NCBI GenBank assembly: GCA_017615135.1
Contig: JAGAAU010000066.1
Span: 1 to 10,983 of the forward strand
Direction of reading: 5' to 3'
Source: Bacteroidales bacterium
Lineage (GTDB): Bacteria; Bacteroidota; Bacteroidia; Bacteroidales; UBA932
Length of the DNA: 10,983 bases
Shown: positions 6,417 to 10,983 of the stretch, piece after piece
Layout of the letters: each line of letters begins with the position of its first letter
How positions within the stretch are numbered: position 1 is the first letter of the stretch
Position numbers and translations under genes: made by a program
Notes under the pieces: generated by a model
The model's database searches: none
Seen by the model: the letters and a program-made list of their open reading frames with translations, nothing else
What the model was told of the DNA's origin: nothing

Positions 6417-7450
6417 TGGCAGAATTGTTCCTGTACCTTTTTCTGGCCCTCGCCGTTTCCTTTCTCTGCTCCATTCTTGAAGCAGTGCTGATGTCCACTC
6501 CAATTTCCTACATTACCATGAAGGAAGAGGAGGGATACAAGCCGGCGGTGCTGATGAAAAAGTTCAAATTGGATTCTTCACAGGCCATTGCCGCCATACT
6601 TTCGCTGAATACCATCGCCAACACGATAGGAGCCGCAGGAGTGGGGCGTCAGGCCACGATCCTTTTCGGCAGCGCCTGGTTCGGGCTGGTGTCGGCCCTC
6701 ATGACCATCTTCGTTCTGGTATTTGCGGAGATTATCCCCAAGACCATAGGCACGGCGCACTGGAAGACCCTGATGGGCTTTACGGCCAGAAGTATCAAAC
6801 TGCTGATTTTCTGCCTTTATCCCATAGTTGTGTGCGCCAACTGGCTCCAGAAATTCATCACGCCGGAAGAGAGCGACCTGGGAGTTTCCCGCGAAGAAGT
6901 AGGGGCTATGGCGGAGGTAGCTGAAATGTCCGGCGAGCTGGACGAAGACGAGAACGAGGTCATCCAGAACATCATAAACATAGACGAAATTACGGCGTCG
7001 GATGTGATGACTCCGCGTGTCGTGGCTGCAATCGCCCCGGAGAAGATGACCATCAAGAGTTTCTACAAGGACAAACGCTTCCTTCATCATTCACGCATCC
7101 CTGTATATGCAGATAACGACGAGTACATTACCGGTTATATACTCCGTATCGAGGCTCTGCAGCTGATGGCCGAAGACCGTTACGACACGCCCCTTACGGC
7201 AATCCGCCGCAAGATAGCCAGTTTCAATGAAGACACTCCGCTCGGCAAGATCTGGGATGAAATGATTTCCAAAGACGAGCAGATTGCCGTGGTTATCAAC
7301 GATTACGGTTCCTTTCAGGGCATTCTTACCCTCGAGGATGTAATTGAGACCATACTCGGAGACGAGATAGTGGACGAGCAGGACGTGGTGCGCGACATGC
7401 AGCAGCTGGCCAGGGATAAATGGAAGAAACAGCGTCGCAACAGAGAATGA
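6416..7450 (+). CDS. CNNM/CorC-family membrane protein with DUF21 and paired CBS domains
   Basis: Integral inner-membrane protein of the CNNM (hemolysin-like, DUF21) family, linked in other organisms to Mg2+ or other divalent cation export; the substrate here is unknown. The 344-aa protein has four hydrophobic segments (about 3-25, 56-78, 82-108, 122-142), including the conserved EIIPKT at 105-110. An acidic linker (SGELDEDENE, 172-181) leads to a CBS pair starting at DVMTPR (196-201) and ending near GILTLEDVIETILGDEI (312-328). The usual C-terminal CorC_HlyC domain is absent; the protein ends in a short basic tail, as in many Bacteroidetes paralogues. It starts 21 bp after rsgA, and its stop overlaps the next start (ATGA). 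Confidence 0.9.
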   Translation: MAELFLYLFLALAVSFLCSILEAVLMSTPISYITMKEEEGYKPAVLMKKFKLDSSQAIAAILSLNTIANTIGAAGVGRQATILFGSAWFGLVSALMTIFVLVFAEIIPKTIGTAHWKTLMGFTARSIKLLIFCLYPIVVCANWLQKFITPEESDLGVSREEVGAMAEVAEMSGELDEDENEVIQNIINIDEITASDVMTPRVVAAIAPEKMTIKSFYKDKRFLHHSRIPVYADNDEYITGYILRIEALQLMAEDRYDTPLTAIRRKIASFNEDTPLGKIWDEMISKDEQIAVVINDYGSFQGILTLEDVIETILGDEIVDEQDVVRDMQQLARDKWKKQRRNRE

Positions 7451-8637
7451 AAGCCTTTTTAAAGTCTATTTTTTCGCTTGCGCTTCTGGTGGCGGCCTGT
7501 ACCCCGTCCGATGATGCCAGGGCCCGCAAGCTCCCCGAGGTGAAAATCAGCTGGGAAGAACCCCTCGTGCTAAGCGCCGGCGGGTATGTGCGCGTGCATC
7601 CTCTTACAGACGGCAGACTTATGTGCAGTTACACCCATGGTGGCCGTGGTTACGCCCGTTACAGCAGTGACGGCGGTGCCAGCTGGACAGACCAGGAGGT
7701 GATAGTGAACAGCTTCACTGCCCAAAAAGGGGACAGATCCGTTACGGTTACAATTTCCAACCCGGAAACCGCCCAGCTTCCCCTGGATTATCCCGTCCAT
7801 CCTGGGCGCCTGTTCTATACCGTTAACCTGAGGCCTAAAGACGGGCTTTCAACCATACATCCTTACGGTATTGCCTGCCGCCATTCAGACGACGGCGGAA
7901 AAACCTGGTCTGAGCTCTCCGTCCTTTACCTTTCGGAACCCTGGGATACAGACACCAAGAAAGGATGCTGGGAACCCTTTATCCTGCCTCTTCCGGACGG
8001 CACGCTCCATCTGTACTATTCTGATGAAACCCCTTACTACCGGGAGGGTAACAAATACCAGAACATATCCCTGCTGGAGTCCCGCGACGGGGGCGACAGC
8101 TGGACCGGAGAACCCCGCATAGTCTGTTACACTCCGAAGTTTCGGGACGGAATGCCGGTGGCAATGATTTACGAAGACCGCATATACCTTTCCATAGAGA
8201 CCAACAACGTAGATGTTCGCCTGCATCCGCAGTTGCTTTACACCCAGCTGTCCAATCCCTGGCCGGAAACGGAAGGAGAATTCTCTCCCCGCAGGTTCGA
8301 CCCTATGCTGAAGTCCATGGAGTCCCCGGAGTATACGACCGGCGCTCCATATCTCATTCAGACAGAGAATTTTTTCGTGCTGAGCTGGCAGACCTCGCGT
8401 GGCGCGGACGTTAAGGATTCCAACCGCCGCATTATGGAGGTTGCCGCATGTCCCAAGAGCGAGATGAAGAACTGTACGTTCAGTACCATGCGCGGCATCT
8501 CGCACCCCATAGACGCCGATATCCAGACCGAGAGCGTAATGTGGAACTCACTCACGCCCCTTGGCGGAGACGCTGTCCTTGCGTGCTGTATGTACAACGG
8601 CAAAGTGACGCTTGTGAAAGGGGTTATTTCTCTGTAG
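7447..8637 (+). CDS. Asp-box (BNR) beta-propeller lipoprotein, putative exo-glycosidase
   Basis: Probably a surface or periplasmic lipoprotein of the sialidase superfold. The N-terminus has a lysine-containing start, a hydrophobic core and a lipobox VAAC with C18 as the lipidated cysteine. Three Asp boxes (S-x-D-x-G-x-x-W) are exact, at 73-80, 137-144 and 202-209. Other notable segments are WEPF (165-168), YYSDE (180-184) and GMPVAMIYEDRIYLSIE (225-241). From memory, these resemble GH93 exo-arabinanases and unclassified sialidase-like proteins more than GH33 sialidases, so substrate and activity remain open. ATG 7447 was chosen over ATG 7420 because it begins a proper lipoprotein signal. It is coupled to the CNNM gene by ATGA and converges on a glycan-sensor-type regulator, which suggests a role in carbohydrate use. 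Confidence 0.78.
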   Translation: MKAFLKSIFSLALLVAACTPSDDARARKLPEVKISWEEPLVLSAGGYVRVHPLTDGRLMCSYTHGGRGYARYSSDGGASWTDQEVIVNSFTAQKGDRSVTVTISNPETAQLPLDYPVHPGRLFYTVNLRPKDGLSTIHPYGIACRHSDDGGKTWSELSVLYLSEPWDTDTKKGCWEPFILPLPDGTLHLYYSDETPYYREGNKYQNISLLESRDGGDSWTGEPRIVCYTPKFRDGMPVAMIYEDRIYLSIETNNVDVRLHPQLLYTQLSNPWPETEGEFSPRRFDPMLKSMESPEYTTGAPYLIQTENFFVLSWQTSRGADVKDSNRRIMEVAACPKSEMKNCTFSTMRGISHPIDADIQTESVMWNSLTPLGGDAVLACCMYNGKVTLVKGVISL

Positions 8638-10957
8638 TCGAGGCGCTTTTTCCGTAATCCTTGGGTAAACAGCCGATATGTTTCTTGAAGCTGGTGGCAA
8701 AATAGGAAGGTGAGGAAAATCCTACCCTCGCACTGATTTCTGAAACTGAGTAGCGGCCTTCCATCAAAAGTTTACAAGCCCTGTCAAGACGAATGTTGCG
8801 GATAAAATCGGATACGGTGCCACCTGTTGTTTCCTGAATGCGGGAATAAAGTTTGGAACGGCTCATGTACATCTGCCGGGCGAATTCTTCCGAGGAGAAT
8901 GCTTCGTTATCCATATTGGCTTCAACAACCTTGGTGGCTCTGTGAAGGAATTCGTCGGCTACGGAAGGCTCTTCGGAATATCCCGAGCGGAGTTGACCGG
9001 TGAAAAGATCCCGTGTCTTTTCAAGATTATCTTCCAGCCTGCGTATTTCCGCATTACGGACTCTAAGCTCCATTTTTGCGCGCAGAGCAGCTGCTGTCAG
9101 AAGGGCTGCGAGGCCAAGGAATATTACGGATAGAAAAATAAGTAACGTTCTAAAAAGTCCACTCTGCCACCATCGTGGAAGTATGTGGATTTCCAGCGGA
9201 ACATATCCGTCGCAATAGACTCCGTCATTGTTCATGCATCGTAATTGAAGCGTATAATTCCCGGGTGCCAGGTTGTTAAAAGACGCCTGATGGTCTCCTG
9301 TTCTGTGCCATTTGTCGTCCAGCCCGTCGAGTCGGTAAAGAAAGTTATCCTTGCCGTATGAGAGAGGGTTAACAACGGCCCAGTGTGCAATAAGAGGTCC
9401 TTTGTTTGAGGGTAATCGGACAGAGATACAAGCGCCTAAATTATTGCGTTCAATCTCGCCATGATTTCTAATGTCGAAATCCACATCAGAGAAATATGGT
9501 TTAGGGGAGTATGGATTTGAATACAGGTCATCCGGGTTGAAGCAAGTCAGTCCGCTTAATCCGCCAAAATATACTAGTCCGTTTGAGCCTGTGCACGCAG
9601 CGCCTTCCACGAATTCGTTGCTGGTAGGTCTGTTTATGACAGTTGCAGACCTGGTATCCAGATTAAACAGGCAGATGTGTTTCCCGAAACACAATAACAG
9701 ATTCTTGTCATTTCCCAGCATAGATCGGATATTGTTGTCTGGAAGACCATCTTGCACAGTGTAAAGCCTTGGTTCTGAGATTCCAGAGTATTCAATCAAT
9801 CCCTGGGAAGTGGCAATCCAAATCTTACCACTCGTGTCTTGCAGAATCTGGTTAACGTGAAACCCTGCTGAACTGATGTTTGTGAAAATTTCAGACTCAG
9901 TCTGTATGTTTCCGGTGGGGGAAGACAGACGGAACAATCCCTCGTCTGTCCCGATCCAGATTCTCCCGGAGCGGTCCTTGAACAATACAGTAATGATACG
10001 TCTGCCAAGCTCGGGAGTTACTTCGATTGCGGGATGTAGAGAAAGGTCTCCCGTGTGAACGTCAAACAGGAAGAGTCCTTCTAGCGATCCTACCAGCCAT
10101 TGTCCATTAGAGATTTCCAGAAGGGAATAACATCCATTTTTGATCGGCGCTCTATTGTTTATGGCAAACCCCTGGGCCTTAAAGTTGTGAATGTCGAGTC
10201 TGATAATTCCCCCCATATGCATTCCGATATATAGAAAACCATCCTGGCCTGGAACAATACATTTAATATTCCCTCTCAATATGGGAATGTTCTGGCAAGA
10301 TACGCTCCTGTCGTGCGGAGAATAAAGGAAAATACCATCGTCGTTAGTCCCAATCCATATATTATCTGAAGCCGGGTCCGGGCAAAGGCAACTGACAAAT
10401 CCGTATATTCCATCTCCGGATAATGGAATCTCGCTTAGTTTCTCATCCTGTGGGTTCCAATAATTTACCCCACCGAACCATGTTCCGATCCAGATGCCGT
10501 TTTGAGAGTCTGAATAAATGGCGCGAACACTATTGTGGCTTAAGGAAAAATTTGTTCTGTCATGACGGCATACCCTGAATGTGCCATTCAGGTCGTCGTA
10601 AACTGCCAGTCCGTCGTAGGTCCCCACCCAAAGGCGTCCGTGAGTGTCTGTTTGGAGTACCCTGACAAAGTCAGAAGGAAGAATGTTGTTTCCTGAATAA
10701 TGCCGGAGAATATTGAATCGGGAGTCGGTGCGATATAGTCCATCTCCATATACGCCTATCCACCATCCATTGTCTTGTGATGGCGCAATGGCATGAACAT
10801 CTACTCCGCTGAATCCGGGTACTATGCTTGCTTTCCCATCGTTGAGAATAAACAATCCGGCATCGGATGCGACAAGTCCTTCTGGTCGCTGGAAGAATAC
10901 TTCGATCTGAAATACCTTGCCATGATTCCGTGAGGAGGGATGGCTCTGTGGAATCAA
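8624..10957 (-). CDS. Reg_prop/Y_Y_Y membrane sensor with AraC DNA-binding domain, 5' partial and apparently frameshifted
   Basis: Membrane-spanning regulator of the kind that senses glycan fragments in the periplasm. In the visible 777 residues at least eleven propeller blades can be read, for example GRLWVGTYDGLAVY (107-120), NGIWIGTWFGG (153-163) and GRIWIGTDEGLF (331-342). A Y_Y_Y domain follows (about 540-592, with YRLDGLDDKW and APGNYTLQLR), then one transmembrane helix (about 602-624), a charged coiled-coil-like stretch (625-652) and an AraC HTH domain (675-770, with ISARVGFSSPSYFATSFKKHIG). No kinase H, N or G boxes and no receiver lie between the helix and the HTH. Full relatives usually have a signal peptide and about 14 blades, so the N-terminus is missing. 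Upstream, this frame has a stop at 10970-10972, and the only start is TTG 10957. An adjacent frame is open to the window edge, which points to a one-base indel. The stop overlaps the lipoprotein gene end by 14 bp. Confidence 0.82.
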   Translation of the reverse strand: MIPQSHPSSRNHGKVFQIEVFFQRPEGLVASDAGLFILNDGKASIVPGFSGVDVHAIAPSQDNGWWIGVYGDGLYRTDSRFNILRHYSGNNILPSDFVRVLQTDTHGRLWVGTYDGLAVYDDLNGTFRVCRHDRTNFSLSHNSVRAIYSDSQNGIWIGTWFGGVNYWNPQDEKLSEIPLSGDGIYGFVSCLCPDPASDNIWIGTNDDGIFLYSPHDRSVSCQNIPILRGNIKCIVPGQDGFLYIGMHMGGIIRLDIHNFKAQGFAINNRAPIKNGCYSLLEISNGQWLVGSLEGLFLFDVHTGDLSLHPAIEVTPELGRRIITVLFKDRSGRIWIGTDEGLFRLSSPTGNIQTESEIFTNISSAGFHVNQILQDTSGKIWIATSQGLIEYSGISEPRLYTVQDGLPDNNIRSMLGNDKNLLLCFGKHICLFNLDTRSATVINRPTSNEFVEGAACTGSNGLVYFGGLSGLTCFNPDDLYSNPYSPKPYFSDVDFDIRNHGEIERNNLGACISVRLPSNKGPLIAHWAVVNPLSYGKDNFLYRLDGLDDKWHRTGDHQASFNNLAPGNYTLQLRCMNNDGVYCDGYVPLEIHILPRWWQSGLFRTLLIFLSVIFLGLAALLTAAALRAKMELRVRNAEIRRLEDNLEKTRDLFTGQLRSGYSEEPSVADEFLHRATKVVEANMDNEAFSSEEFARQMYMSRSKLYSRIQETTGGTVSDFIRNIRLDRACKLLMEGRYSVSEISARVGFSSPSYFATSFKKHIGCLPKDYGKSASTTEK

Positions 10958-10983
10958 AGAAGTTCGATATCATCGGCTTTGAA

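Noticed and set aside
10953..10962. CTT TGA at the regulator frame break, like the prfB programmed +1 frameshift site.
   Set aside because: A +1 slip there leads into a third frame that looks non-coding, not into the blade-bearing frame. Joining the frames needs a -1 shift, for which no slippery heptamer is present.

Overview
The window looks like a chromosomal segment of a member of the Bacteroidales, with moderate GC (about half). The order-level call rests on four things. There are several TAnnTTTG promoter boxes, the -7 motif of Bacteroidetes. Clear Shine-Dalgarno sequences are mostly absent. The RecO belongs to the short Bacteroidetes type. The right end encodes a Reg_prop/Y_Y_Y/AraC regulator fused to a membrane segment, an architecture typical of Bacteroidetes glycan-utilisation loci. 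I cannot fix the genus; an Alistipes-like or uncultured gut Bacteroidales lineage would fit.

Layout. Positions 9-118 are a 5S rRNA, the 3' end of an rRNA operon, closed by a strong intrinsic terminator (125-170). A promoter box follows at once, then a plus-strand housekeeping run: a polyprenyl (isoprenyl) diphosphate synthase (202-1182), a U32-family protein that is probably an Fe-S RNA-hydroxylation factor (1172-2431), an exported S41 C-terminal processing protease (2421-4031), an XTP/dITP pyrophosphatase (4187-4789), RecO (4786-5436), RsgA (5450-6394), and a CNNM/CBS membrane protein (6416-7450). Junctions are very tight: overlaps of 11, 11 and 4 bp and gaps of 13 and 21 bp. The one real gap, 4032-4186, holds a 131-nt imperfect inverted repeat with three nested hairpins, the most unexplained structure here.

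The right end changes character. A lipoprotein with an Asp-box beta-propeller (7447-8637), probably a glycosidase of the sialidase superfold, overlaps the CNNM gene by 4 bp. It converges, with a 14-bp tail-to-tail overlap, on a minus-strand sensor-regulator (8624-10957 and beyond). That regulator has a periplasmic propeller, a Y_Y_Y domain, one membrane helix and an AraC DNA-binding domain, but no histidine kinase or receiver. Its 5' end is cut by the window and also seems to carry a one-base frameshift near 10957. The pair looks like the edge of a small carbohydrate-utilisation locus next to a housekeeping cluster. No SusC/SusD pair, CRISPR array, transposase, phage gene or tRNA is visible.

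The genes serve separate housekeeping jobs: isoprenoid supply, RNA modification, envelope proteolysis, nucleotide-pool sanitation, recombinational repair, 30S maturation and probably ion homeostasis. They seem linked by transcription rather than by a shared pathway.
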